43,570 bases of DNA from Rhizobium subbaraonis (GCF_900220975.1 NZ_OBQD01000032.1:1-43570); one strand, 5' to 3'. Shown: positions 1 to 7,980, counted from the first letter of the stretch. Numbers and translations: made by a program. Notes: generated by a model not told the origin, from the sequence alone.

Positions 1-3000
1 GTGAAGGGCGATCTTGAGCCGATCGAGCTTTGCCAGAAGCTTGACCGCGCCTGCAACGGCAAGACGGCCGAGAACGGCGGCATCTACAAGACCGTCTGCG
101 GTAACCCCGCACTGCCGGTCTACTACTTCACCGACGAAGATCTGATCATTTCCGAGCCGCAGACCTTCACACCGTTCCCCGGCCTCGAAAAGACGTATAA
201 CGGCGCACACGCCTCCTATCCGGAGCCGGATGAGGCTTGGTCCGCCAAGGACGCCCCGCCGCGGTATAGGAGCGACCTGGAAGCAGAAGACGACGGCCGC
301 CGCCTGATCGCCAATCTCACCTATGAGGCCGTGCCCTATAAGCGCCAGGTGCAGAGGCTCATGCGCGCGGCGATCGAGGCGAACCGACGCTTCCGCTCGC
401 ATCAAGGCGTCTTCACGCCGGCCGTGAAGCTGCTTGAGCCGCTCGACGTCATCGCATGGACGTCGGCCCGCAACGGCTACGACAACAAGCGCTTTCAACT
501 TGGCGCTGTCGACGACCTGAACAACGTTAATCAGTCGGCCGCCTTCTCCGAACTCGACCCAGCCGACTACGACTGGTCGAGCGACTACGAGCTTCCGACG
601 ACGACCGGGCCGCTCGGCAGGGTGAAGCCCCAGCCGCGCGTGCTCGGCAGTTTCGGCGTGTTTCCCGCCACGGTAAAGGATGCGCTCGGCGTCGATCGCC
701 GGCCCGCCATTCGTGCCGCGTGGCCCTATAATAATGACGACGTGGCAATCCGCGCGATCGCGTTTCAGGTTCGCGAGGCCGGAAAGACCGACGTCATGTG
801 GCGGGGCCGATCGGATCAACCGGAAGAGGGCGAAGCGCTGCTCGCGCCATTCTCGCTTCTTCCGGATACCGACTATGAGGTGAAGGCCAAGTTCGTTGGC
901 GGCGGCAATACCGAACTGTTCGCCTGGTCGGCGTGGATGCCAGTCCGGACGCCCAACGTCCAGCTGACGGCCGCTGACATCCTCGACGGCGCCATCGTCG
1001 CGGCGAAGCTTGCCGACGCGGCCGTCGAAGCCAACAAGATCATGACCGGGGCTGTCACCGAGCTCAAGCTCGCCGATCGCGCCGTTTCCGATCTGAAGAT
1101 CAAGCTGGCCGCCATCAAAACCGAATTGATCGAAAACCAGGCTGTCGTCGCGGCCGCTCTGGCCGACGTGGCAGTAACGCAGCAGAAGATTGCCACCAAC
1201 GCCGTAACCCAGCTGAAGATCGCAGCCGATGCCGTGACGGAAGCGAAGGTTGCGGTAGACGCAATCACCCAGGGGAAGATCGCCAGCAACGCGGTCAATG
1301 AGCTGAAGCTCGCCGCTGCCGCCGTGACAGAGGCAAAGGTGGCCGTGGGCGCAATCACCCAGCTTAAGATCTCAACGGGTGCGGTGGGCAACGCGCAGCT
1401 GGCGTCTCTTGCCGTGGATGCTGCGAAACTGGCCACCAACGCGGTGACGACGACCAAGATCGCGGATGATGCGATTACAACGCCGAAGCTGGTCACGGGT
1501 GCAGTTGTAGCGGACAAGGTTGCCGCAAATGCGATCACCGCCCCGAAGATCCTGGTCAGCGATCTGACCAACCTCGTCATGAACGGCAGCTTCGTCGGCG
1601 GTTCAAGCGATGGCTGGTCCGGTGGCGGTTTCGAATTGCGGGCGGGCACAAGCCGACCCGGCAAGACCGAATATATCGGCTACCTTCCCGCGGGATCCAC
1701 AAGCAACATCACCGCGCAGTTTCCGGTAAATGTTCCCGTCAGTGAAGGCGACCAGTTCTATCTCGCGATGGACTTTGCGAGCGCCGGCAGCGGTGCGGCA
1801 GTGGATGCCGCCATTCAAGTCGTCTGGTACGACGCCACGAACTCCTACCTGTCGACCTCGTCACTGACGGACTCGGCGGGCACCTCCTGGAAAACCCGAG
1901 CGGGCACAATCAACGCCCCCGCCGGGGCCGCCTACATCCAGCGTGTCAACGTCATTCGGCAGGGCACGTCGGTAACCCTTCTCTACTTCACCAACGTCGT
2001 GCTTCGGAAGATGGCGTCGGCCGAGCTGATTGTCGACGGCGCCATCATCGCCAGCAAGGTGGCTGCGCTCGCGATCGCGGCCACCAACATCCAGGCTGGC
2101 GCGATCACAGCGGGTAAGATTGCGGCCGATGCGGTCACGGCCACCAACATTGTGGCCGGCACGATCACTTCGACCGAACTCGCCTCCAACTCCGTCGTCG
2201 CCGCAAAGATCGCGGCCGGGGCGATCGTCGCGGGCAAAATCGCGGCGGATGCAGTAACGGCGGCCAATGTCGTCGCCGGCACGCTGACGGCGGTCGAGCT
2301 TGCTTCCAGCTCGATCATAGCCTCCAAGATAGCTGCCAACGCCGTCACCACCGACAAGATCGCGACCAACGCTGTAACCGCAAACGAGATTGCCGCTGGC
2401 ACCATCACGGCAACCGAAATCGCCTCGGGCGCGATCACGACCGTCAAGCTAGCAGCCGAATCCATCACTGGCGCAAAGATCGCGGCCAACACAATTGGCG
2501 CGAACCACATTGCCGCGAACTCGATCACGGCAAAGCAGCTCGTCATCATGGACTGGGAGAACATTGCCCCGAACGGACAGTGGATTACCGGCGACAATGC
2601 CGGGTGGGGCTCATATCCGAGCGGCTGGAACGTCGTCGGCGCCGGCGCGCGGCCTCCTCAGCGTGGGGATTACATTCTTTCAACTCCGGGCGTAGCTGAC
2701 GATCGGACCATGACGACCGCCGGGCTCGATGTTCCCGTCCAGGGCGGTGAGCAGCTTAACGTTCAGTTCGACTGCGCCGGATCCGGTTCTGGCGCGTCAT
2801 GGGAATTCCGGGTGCGCTTGGTTTACTACGCGGCCGGCAGTTACCTGTCCGGCAGCACAGTAACGCTGTCCGGTACTTCAGTAAGCTGGCAACGTCAGAA
2901 CGGCACCATGAGCGTGCCGGCTGCCGCGGACAGGATACAGCGCATCGAGATCACCAGGGCTGGAGGCGGCAGCAACAATGCGTTCATCACGAACGTGGTT

Positions 3001-3561
3001 GTTCGCCGCAAGAAGGGCGGCGAACTGATCGTTGATGGGGCGATCTCGGCTGACCACATCAGGGCCAACGCGATCGAGACGGACAAGATCGTTCTGGGCG
3101 GCGTGACAACTACCAAGATCGATGCCGGCGCGGTCACCAACGTTGTCAGCGCCTATGCCTCGGGCAGCACAAGCGACCATAACAATAACGTGGTTCGAAC
3201 AGTTGCCTCGGCCACAATTTCCGGGCTGACCGACGCAAATGCAGTGCAGGTCGTCTTCAATTGCCGAACCGTTCAGTCTGCCCGCGCAGGAGATGCCGTA
3301 AGCAGCCGATCGACTACTACCGTGGTGATCAAGCGCGGAAGTACCGTCATCGCGACGCGCGACATTGTGGATTGCGCGCTTGTCGATTCCGGCGGCATCG
3401 GTCGCATCGGGACGATGCCGGCCATTGCCATAGCCTTCGCGGACACGGGTTTCACAGGCAGCTCGGCAACCTACAGCGTAGAAATTTCTAGCGACTATGG
3501 CGGCTCCGGTACCTGCTACACGCAACAGCGGTTCCTTCAGCTCATGGCGACGAAGAGGTAG
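1..3561 (+). CDS. Tail-tip / host-specificity (J-like) protein, 5' truncated
   Basis: The frame is open from the first base, and the N-terminal residues look internal to a protein, so the gene almost certainly begins left of the window. 1186 residues are visible. Residues 1-320 resemble the C-terminal part of siphophage tip proteins, ending in a fibronectin-like stretch. Two long blocks of degenerate decapeptide repeats (pattern xAVTxxKIAx) follow, at about residues 321-520 and 676-850. Each is followed by a jelly-roll-like carbohydrate-binding module (about 521-675 and 851-1005), and the two modules resemble each other. A small C-terminal domain closes the protein. Family knowledge places such proteins at the tail tip, where they contact the receptor. 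The repeats probably form a fibrous shaft, which is inference. The downstream gene starts 6 bases after the stop. Confidence 0.8.
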   Translation: MKGDLEPIELCQKLDRACNGKTAENGGIYKTVCGNPALPVYYFTDEDLIISEPQTFTPFPGLEKTYNGAHASYPEPDEAWSAKDAPPRYRSDLEAEDDGRRLIANLTYEAVPYKRQVQRLMRAAIEANRRFRSHQGVFTPAVKLLEPLDVIAWTSARNGYDNKRFQLGAVDDLNNVNQSAAFSELDPADYDWSSDYELPTTTGPLGRVKPQPRVLGSFGVFPATVKDALGVDRRPAIRAAWPYNNDDVAIRAIAFQVREAGKTDVMWRGRSDQPEEGEALLAPFSLLPDTDYEVKAKFVGGGNTELFAWSAWMPVRTPNVQLTAADILDGAIVAAKLADAAVEANKIMTGAVTELKLADRAVSDLKIKLAAIKTELIENQAVVAAALADVAVTQQKIATNAVTQLKIAADAVTEAKVAVDAITQGKIASNAVNELKLAAAAVTEAKVAVGAITQLKISTGAVGNAQLASLAVDAAKLATNAVTTTKIADDAITTPKLVTGAVVADKVAANAITAPKILVSDLTNLVMNGSFVGGSSDGWSGGGFELRAGTSRPGKTEYIGYLPAGSTSNITAQFPVNVPVSEGDQFYLAMDFASAGSGAAVDAAIQVVWYDATNSYLSTSSLTDSAGTSWKTRAGTINAPAGAAYIQRVNVIRQGTSVTLLYFTNVVLRKMASAELIVDGAIIASKVAALAIAATNIQAGAITAGKIAADAVTATNIVAGTITSTELASNSVVAAKIAAGAIVAGKIAADAVTAANVVAGTLTAVELASSSIIASKIAANAVTTDKIATNAVTANEIAAGTITATEIASGAITTVKLAAESITGAKIAANTIGANHIAANSITAKQLVIMDWENIAPNGQWITGDNAGWGSYPSGWNVVGAGARPPQRGDYILSTPGVADDRTMTTAGLDVPVQGGEQLNVQFDCAGSGSGASWEFRVRLVYYAAGSYLSGSTVTLSGTSVSWQRQNGTMSVPAAADRIQRIEITRAGGGSNNAFITNVVVRRKKGGELIVDGAISADHIRANAIETDKIVLGGVTTTKIDAGAVTNVVSAYASGSTSDHNNNVVRTVASATISGLTDANAVQVVFNCRTVQSARAGDAVSSRSTTTVVIKRGSTVIATRDIVDCALVDSGGIGRIGTMPAIAIAFADTGFTGSSATYSVEISSDYGGSGTCYTQQRFLQLMATKR
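961..1560 (+). repeat. Degenerate 30-bp tandem repeats encoding decapeptides, block 1
   Basis: This stretch of the tail-tip gene encodes successive ten-residue units such as NAVTQLKIAA, DAVTEAKVAV, DAITQGKIAS and NAVNELKLAA. At DNA level the units are about 30 bp and diverged, so selection acts on the protein pattern. The alternation of small, polar and aliphatic residues suggests a regular shaft. Confidence 0.75.
2026..2550 (+). repeat. Degenerate 30-bp tandem repeats encoding decapeptides, block 2
   Basis: A second block in the same gene encodes units such as GAITAGKIAA, DAVTATNIVA, GTITSTELAS and NAVTTDKIAT. It lies between the two carbohydrate-binding-like modules. Some neighbouring units (GAI-AGKIAA then DAVTA-N-VA then GT-T--ELAS) recur as a 30-residue higher-order triplet, so the block probably grew by duplicating triplets. 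Confidence 0.75.
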
Positions 3562-3567
3562 CAACCT

Positions 3568-3990
3568 ATGGCGACGAACACGATCAGGTTCGTGAAGTAC
3601 CGGACCGACACTGGCGAAATCCTCTGCACAGGCAACTGCGCAAAGGAAGAGCACGCCTACCTTCAGATGGAGGATCCCGAGAATGAGCACATCCTGCTCG
3701 ATGTCGCGGCCGACGACGCAACGCAGTGGGTAAACGATGAAGGCGATATCGTCGCCCGTCCTACGCTCGATGTTCCCGAAACTGCATCGATCATTGCGGA
3801 CGGCATTTCCGAAGTGACGGGCGCTCTGCCGGCCGGAACCGTGGTGCGCTTCAACGGTGCCGTCGCAACCACGGACGGCAGCGACTTCGGTTTCACGACT
3901 GACATGCCCGGTACTTATGTTTTCGACTTCCAGCCGCCGTTTCCGTACATCCCTCGCACCCTGACGATCGAGAGCACCGATGCGGTTTGA
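3568..3990 (+). CDS. Small tail-associated protein
   Basis: 140 residues, starting 6 bases after the tail-tip gene behind an AGAGG ribosome site inside that gene's end. There is no signal peptide or membrane segment. The C-terminal half has a Gly/Thr-rich beta pattern (ALPAGTVVRFNG, then MPGTYVFDFQPPFPY) like an immunoglobulin-like or fibre-tip fold. The gene overlaps the next one by 11 bases, which fits a tail-fibre transcription unit. I do not recognise a named family. The position directly after the J-like gene suggests a fibre accessory or tip protein. Confidence 0.7.
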   Translation: MATNTIRFVKYRTDTGEILCTGNCAKEEHAYLQMEDPENEHILLDVAADDATQWVNDEGDIVARPTLDVPETASIIADGISEVTGALPAGTVVRFNGAVATTDGSDFGFTTDMPGTYVFDFQPPFPYIPRTLTIESTDAV

Positions 3991-4369
3991 TATTCGAGAG
4001 GATCAATCTGCCCGCGCCGATCGGGTGAATGCCGAGCGTGATCGGCGGATTGTCGCCGGCCTCGTCTTCGGCGGCGTCCTCTATCAGACACGCGACCAGG
4101 ACAGGGAGAACATTGCCGGCGCCGGGGCGCTCGCCATCGCTGCTATCATGAACGGTGCGCAGCCGGCTGACTATCGCTGGCACGGAGGCGACACCGACTT
4201 CACCTGGATCGCGGCCGACAATAGCCTGCATGTGATGGACGCCCCGACCCTGATCGCCTTCGGCAATGCCGTGGTCAATCACAAGGCGGCGCTGATTCAC
4301 GCGGCCCGCTTGATCAAGGACATGAACCCGATCCCGGCGGACTTCGCCGAGGATAGCTACTGGCCGTAA
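3980..4369 (+). CDS. DUF4376-like tail fibre-associated protein
   Basis: 129 residues. The C-terminal half carries the pattern of DUF4376 proteins: a DFTWIAADN stretch followed by a helical segment (LIAFGNAVVNHKAALI) and an ADF-E--YWP end. Such domains are common at the ends of phage tail fibre operons and are thought to be accessory or chaperone-like, but no mechanism is established. The start codon lies inside the preceding gene, implying translational coupling. About 120 bases without an evident gene follow before the Com-like gene. Confidence 0.75.
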   Translation: MRFDIREDQSARADRVNAERDRRIVAGLVFGGVLYQTRDQDRENIAGAGALAIAAIMNGAQPADYRWHGGDTDFTWIAADNSLHVMDAPTLIAFGNAVVNHKAALIHAARLIKDMNPIPADFAEDSYWP

Positions 4370-4487
4370 CCGACCGGGCGGCCGAGGCGCGCGAACGCCT
4401 CAAGCGACGGGTGAACAACCGGCAAGAAGTCACCCCGTCCGACAGCAGCTTTGCACAACCGTCGCACCCGTACCCTGCAGGGCGGAT

Positions 4488-4748
4488 ATGCGATTACGTC
4501 GTGAGTTCTTAGAAATGGTGAACATTCGATGCGGCTCCTGCTCGGCCCTGCTTTTCAAGGCTGGACCGGGAGCCATCGCCGCCGGTATAGAGATCAAGTG
4601 CCGCCGATGCGGCACGATAAATCATCTGAGGCCACCCGAGCCCTTACCCGATCGCCAGGAGCGACAGGACAAAGGAGCCGGTGGCAATGCCACAGAAGTC
4701 AAAACCCCTCCCTCCATTGCCGGCCGACGCCCCACGGGCGCCGGATAA
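4488..4748 (+). CDS. com: Com-like zinc-ribbon regulator
   Basis: 86 residues. The core from the second methionine (position 4515) carries two CxxC pairs (IRCGSC and IKCRRCG) about 20 residues apart, followed by TINHL. This is the signature of the Mu Com family. In Mu, Com binds mom mRNA and exposes its start so that the Mom DNA-modification enzyme is made. Here a GNAT-bearing gene of the Mom kind lies just downstream, so a similar translational role is a reasonable inference. The start is uncertain: 4488 follows a GGGCGG run, while 4515 matches the usual family N-terminus. The 3' end overlaps the next gene in another frame. Confidence 0.8.
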   Translation: MRLRREFLEMVNIRCGSCSALLFKAGPGAIAAGIEIKCRRCGTINHLRPPEPLPDRQERQDKGAGGNATEVKTPPSIAGRRPTGAG

Positions 4749-4869
4749 ACCCCGCTATAAAGAACAGTATGGCGTGATCCTCGTCTGCCCGGATGAAGCA
4801 GCGCAAAAGGTCCTGTTCGAGGCGCTCGCCGCTCTCAAGGCCTGCAAGATCAAGGTGGTTGTGACATGA
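4681..4869 (+). CDS. Small protein between Com and the ABC-GNAT fusion
   Basis: 62 residues from a GTG start with a strong AAAGGAG ribosome site about 5 bases upstream; an ATG lies two codons on. A proline-rich N-terminus is followed by a compact alpha/beta pattern: VILVCPDE, a helix rich in A/Q/L/F, then KIKVVVT. The start lies inside the Com gene, and the stop overlaps the ABC-GNAT start as ATGA, so the three genes are coupled. I know the VxCxDExxQxxLFxxL...KVVV pattern only as an uncharacterised motif of phage proteins. It may be an adaptor for the downstream enzymes, but nothing in the sequence proves this. Confidence 0.65.
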   Translation: MAMPQKSKPLPPLPADAPRAPDKPRYKEQYGVILVCPDEAAQKVLFEALAALKACKIKVVVT

Positions 4870-5966
4870 GGATCAGTGTCGCAAACTCGTGCGCCGACTA
4901 CGCGAGCTACCGGACCGAGCGCGTGAAGTCTCTATTCAATGTCGATGACGGCAGCCGGTTCGAAATTGACGTCAATTTGCCGGTCGAGGAATCGGACTGG
5001 AAAATCGGCCTGGTGGTCGGGCCGTCCGGTTCGGGCAAGACGACGATCGGCAAGGCGATCTTCGCCGACCCGGCTGCGCTCTCGGCGCCGAGCTGGGCCA
5101 CGGACAAGCCGATTATCGACTGCATCGCGGAGGGCGGCAGCTTCGACGACGCGACCGCGGCGCTCTCGGCGGTCGGACTTGGGTCTGTCCCGGCATGGCT
5201 GCGCCCATACTCCGTCCTTTCCAATGGCGAGAAGTTCCGCGCCGACCTCGCCCGCGTCGTTTGCGAGAAGCCCGGCGAGGTTGTCATCGACGAGTTTACA
5301 AGCGTCGTCGATCGACGGATCGCCCGCATTGGCGCCCATGCCTTCGCCAAGGCGTGGCGGCGTGGAAGCGGGCGGGCGGTACTGCTGTCCTGCCACTACG
5401 ACATTATCGACTGGCTCGCGCCGGACTGGATTCTCGACACAGCGACAGGTGCTTTCACCGGGAGGTATCTTCGACGACGCCCGTCGATCGAGCTGGAAAT
5501 CCGCGAAACCGACTGGCGATGGTGGCCGTATTTTGAGCCGCATCACTATCTGAAGCTTCCGAAGATGGTGGCCGCGTCCTGCTTCGTGGGCTTCGTCGAC
5601 GGCGAGCCCGTCGCCCACCTGGGCGTGAGCACTCGGCCGGGCCTTAAGGAGGCCCGCGCCTGCCGCCTGGTCGTCATGCCCGAATGGCAGGGCGCCGGTG
5701 TCGGCATGCGCTTCCTCAATGCCGTTTGCGCCGCCTGGCGCCGCGGCGACAACCGCTATGGCCGGCCGATGCCGACCCTGTTTCACACCTCCCACCCGGC
5801 GCTCGCGGCCGCGCTGCGCCGCGACCCAAATTGGACGCAGGTTTCTGCGCCCTTGTGCGGCGAGAGCCGCAGCGGCCGATCGGCGTCCGTTGTCGGCAGC
5901 CTGGGCGGCCATTGGCGCGCCTCGCAGGGGTTCCGCTACATCGAGGGGATAAATATTCGAAAATGA
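4866..5966 (+). CDS. ABC-ATPase / GNAT (Mom-like) fusion protein
   Basis: 366 residues. The N-terminal half is an ABC-type ATPase: Walker A GPSGSGKTT (52-60), signature LSNGEK (118-123), Walker B VVIDEF (139-144) and an H-loop at His177 in LSCHYD. No membrane segments are present, so it is not a transporter subunit. The C-terminal half (about 235-345) is a GNAT fold: a CFVGFVDGEPVAHLGV strand pair, then the cofactor-loop signature QGAGVG (275-280), then TSHPAL. Mu Mom, which modifies adenine in DNA, is a divergent GNAT. The neighbouring Com gene and formyltransferase suggest that this fusion acts on phage DNA, with the ATPase perhaps used for DNA loading. The substrate is unknown. It is coupled to both neighbours by ATGA overlaps. 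Confidence 0.85.
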   Translation: MRISVANSCADYASYRTERVKSLFNVDDGSRFEIDVNLPVEESDWKIGLVVGPSGSGKTTIGKAIFADPAALSAPSWATDKPIIDCIAEGGSFDDATAALSAVGLGSVPAWLRPYSVLSNGEKFRADLARVVCEKPGEVVIDEFTSVVDRRIARIGAHAFAKAWRRGSGRAVLLSCHYDIIDWLAPDWILDTATGAFTGRYLRRRPSIELEIRETDWRWWPYFEPHHYLKLPKMVAASCFVGFVDGEPVAHLGVSTRPGLKEARACRLVVMPEWQGAGVGMRFLNAVCAAWRRGDNRYGRPMPTLFHTSHPALAAALRRDPNWTQVSAPLCGESRSGRSASVVGSLGGHWRASQGFRYIEGINIRK

Positions 5967-6646
5967 AAATCGGGATTATTGGTCAGAAGTGGCTCGCCGA
6001 ACGCGTCTTCAGCGAGCTTACAAAGGAGTTTCAAGTGACCTTCGTGGCGGCTTCAAGCGCGGACGATCGGCTGGCAGAAGCAGCCCGCGGTGCCGGCATC
6101 GAGCCGTTTCTCTATAACGGCCGTTGGTTGTCGGACGCCACTCCGGTCGAACCTCTCGACCTCCTCATTGCCGCGCACGCCTTCGTCTATATCCCGGCCA
6201 AGCTTAGGGCCGCCGCCAAGTGGTCGATCGGCTATCACCCCTCGTTGCTTCCGCTCCATCGCGGGCGGGACGCGGTCAATGCAACGATCCAAGCCGGCGA
6301 CCGTGTCGCCGGAGGCAGCGTCTACCATCTGGACGACGGGTATGACACGGGGCCGATCGCGTTTCAGGAATGGTGCTTTGTGCACGAGGGCGAGGCCGCT
6401 GAACAGCTATGGCGGCGGGCGCTCGCCCCGATGGGGGCCGAGCTACTGGTGCGGGCGGCGCACTACCTTTCCGCCTACGACTTCCTACCGGCTGCAGACC
6501 AGGAATGTGACGCTCACGGCCGCGGCGCAACAGCGGCGCGGCTCCACAATCATCGGTACCCCGGCCTCTTCCGCTCATCGACAATTTGGTGCAAAAAGCA
6601 GCCTGGGCTTGCGGAAATGAGGGATTTTACAAGTGGCCAAATTTAA
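5963..6646 (+). CDS. 10-formyl-THF-type formyltransferase family protein
   Basis: 227 residues; the start was chosen at the ATG overlapping the stop of the previous gene (ATGA). The N-terminus is a Rossmann strand (MKIGIIGQ). The formyltransferase core contains YHPSLLPLHRGRDA (91-104) and YHLDDGYDTGPI (121-132). His92 and Asp128 match the catalytic His and Asp of methionyl-tRNA formyltransferase and GART. The Asn normally two residues before the His is replaced by Gly90, as in the IYHPSLLP form of 10-formyl-THF dehydrogenase. Family members move or release a formyl group from 10-formyl-tetrahydrofolate. In this operon the acceptor may be a DNA base or an intermediate made by the GNAT partner, which is inference. 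Confidence 0.85.
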   Translation: MKIGIIGQKWLAERVFSELTKEFQVTFVAASSADDRLAEAARGAGIEPFLYNGRWLSDATPVEPLDLLIAAHAFVYIPAKLRAAAKWSIGYHPSLLPLHRGRDAVNATIQAGDRVAGGSVYHLDDGYDTGPIAFQEWCFVHEGEAAEQLWRRALAPMGAELLVRAAHYLSAYDFLPAADQECDAHGRGATAARLHNHRYPGLFRSSTIWCKKQPGLAEMRDFTSGQI

Positions 6647-7415
6647 GTTCGGCGTTCGAGCTACCGATGAAATTTTCACGCATATCTCCCCGGACAATTA
6701 CAAGACCTATATTCCCCGTCTCGACAGCCTCGACCTCTACGACAACATCTTCACGAAGGTAACGTTCAACGTTGACGGCCTAGAATGGAAGATGTCGCGA
6801 GGCAACCCGGTCGGCGTGGAGCGCGGGCGGCTGACGGAGCTGATCCAGTTGGAAAATTTGTCCACCGTCATCCACATCGAAAACATGAAGGTGAGCTTCA
6901 AAACCATCGTGCACGCGTTGAACAAGCGCGACCAACAAAAGGTCGCAGACCTGATCTTGAAGGGCAATGACAGCATCACCCTGACCAAATGGAACGACGA
7001 CTTCCGCGGCGGCGCTGGCAACGACATTATGAAGGGGCTCGGCGGCCACGATGTCCTCCGGGGCGAGGCCGGTAGCGACAAGCTCTACGGCGGCGGCGGG
7101 AACGATAAGCTCTACGGCGGCGCCGGGGATGATCTCCTTGTGGGTGGGCCGGGAACCGATAGGCTCTACGGCGGCAGCGGTCGCGACACGTTCGTTTTCA
7201 GGACCGGCAGCGACAAGGACCGCATCATGGTTTTCGAGGATGGCGAACGGATCGACTTGAGCGGTCTCAAGTCCGTCACCTCGTTTGCTGACCTGATGGA
7301 CAACCACGCGGCGCAGGTGGGCGACAATGTCCTGATCAACGGGAACCATGGCGACAAGCTCACTATCGCCGGAACGAAGCTCGCAGCGCTCGACGCGGAC
7401 GACTTCATCTTCTAA
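6633..7415 (+). CDS. RTX-type calcium-binding repeat protein
   Basis: 260 residues from a GTG that overlaps the end of the formyltransferase gene by 14 bases, behind a GAGGG site. Residues 1-120 form a domain I do not recognise. Residues about 125-185 carry five to six nonapeptide RTX repeats (GGAGNDIMK, GGGGNDKLY, GGAGDDLLV, GGPGTDRLY, GGSGRDTFVF), which fold into a calcium-filled beta roll in secreted proteins. A C-terminal segment with FVF, DRIMVFEDGERIDL and a DDFIF end resembles RTX caps and could be a type I secretion signal. No secretion genes are nearby. It may be a lysogenic-conversion gene or a virion-associated protein. Confidence 0.85.
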   Translation: MAKFKFGVRATDEIFTHISPDNYKTYIPRLDSLDLYDNIFTKVTFNVDGLEWKMSRGNPVGVERGRLTELIQLENLSTVIHIENMKVSFKTIVHALNKRDQQKVADLILKGNDSITLTKWNDDFRGGAGNDIMKGLGGHDVLRGEAGSDKLYGGGGNDKLYGGAGDDLLVGGPGTDRLYGGSGRDTFVFRTGSDKDRIMVFEDGERIDLSGLKSVTSFADLMDNHAAQVGDNVLINGNHGDKLTIAGTKLAALDADDFIF

Positions 7416-7513
7416 GGCGCGCGGCTTCAAGGGGTCGTGAAGGGCTTGTGAGCCGGCTTTGAGACAGCAGCGAAGAGTGACAAGAACGACGGCCGGAAAT
7501 CTACTGCAGCCCG

Positions 7514-7771
7514 TCAGTGTCGGCGCCGGAAAGACGGCAATAGGGCAGCCTTGATGAAAACCGGATCGCGCTGCCCCTGCGAGTAGAGGCGGATGATGGC
7601 GCCGCCGAGGGCCTCGGCAGCCTCGCTGTCAATCGAGAAGCAACATTCGCGCATGCAGTCATCAAAGATCGCCTGCATCTGGTTCAGGTCAGTGGGGCTG
7701 AATGCCTTGCTGAACTTGCCACATGGGAAGACCGGATAGCCGGCTGCATCATAGTAGTAAGACGGGGTCAC
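7514..7771 (-). CDS. Small hypothetical protein, tandem paralogue A
   Basis: 85 residues from a GTG start with a strong GGGAGGG ribosome site. By hand alignment, 58 of 85 residues match the neighbouring gene at 8032-8289, with the shared motifs AAGxPVFPxG, MQAIFDDCMREC, AIIRLYSQGQ and LLPSF. No signal peptide or membrane segment is present; two conserved Cys occur in CMREC. Short proteins of this type are known to me from rhizobial genomes without an assigned function. The pair reads opposite to the flanking cassette and may be chromosomal rather than phage DNA. Confidence 0.75.
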   Translation of the reverse strand: MTPSYYYDAAGYPVFPCGKFSKAFSPTDLNQMQAIFDDCMRECCFSIDSEAAEALGGAIIRLYSQGQRDPVFIKAALLPSFRRRH

Positions 7772-7892
7772 AATTCCCTCCCGCGGTTGCGGCGGAAGTT
7801 GCTACCTCCCTGCCGTTCCTGCCAACATGTGGAGCGATGAGGGATTATGCGCCTGGTTCGGCGGGGGGTCTATGTCAGATGACACTTCGGTA

Positions 7893-7941
7893 GCGAATTT
7901 GACACTGCGTCTGGAATTCCGAAAATTCGCGTCGGGCTACA
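7893..7941 (+). repeat. Duplicated upstream motif, copy 1
   Basis: Contains GCGAATTTGACAC at 7893-7905 and TTCGCGTCGGGCTACA at 7926-7941, about 120 bases upstream of the start of paralogue A. Nearly the same two elements occur upstream of paralogue B at 8424-8437 and 8488-8503. Each gene was therefore probably duplicated together with its upstream DNA, or the motifs are ends of a mobile element. The family is undetermined. Confidence 0.45.
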
Positions 7942-7980
7942 GGCAGGGCACGACTGACGCCAAAGGCACACACACCAACA

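Noticed and set aside
961-2550. Regular ~30-bp repeats considered as a CRISPR array
   Set aside because: The repeats are contiguous, degenerate at DNA level, in frame and encode a decapeptide pattern; there are no spacers.
5684-5962. N-terminal extension of the formyltransferase frame upstream of 5963
   Set aside because: It overlaps the GNAT domain in another frame and translates to Arg/Pro-rich sequence. The ATGA overlap at 5963 and the MKIGIIG Rossmann start fix the true beginning.
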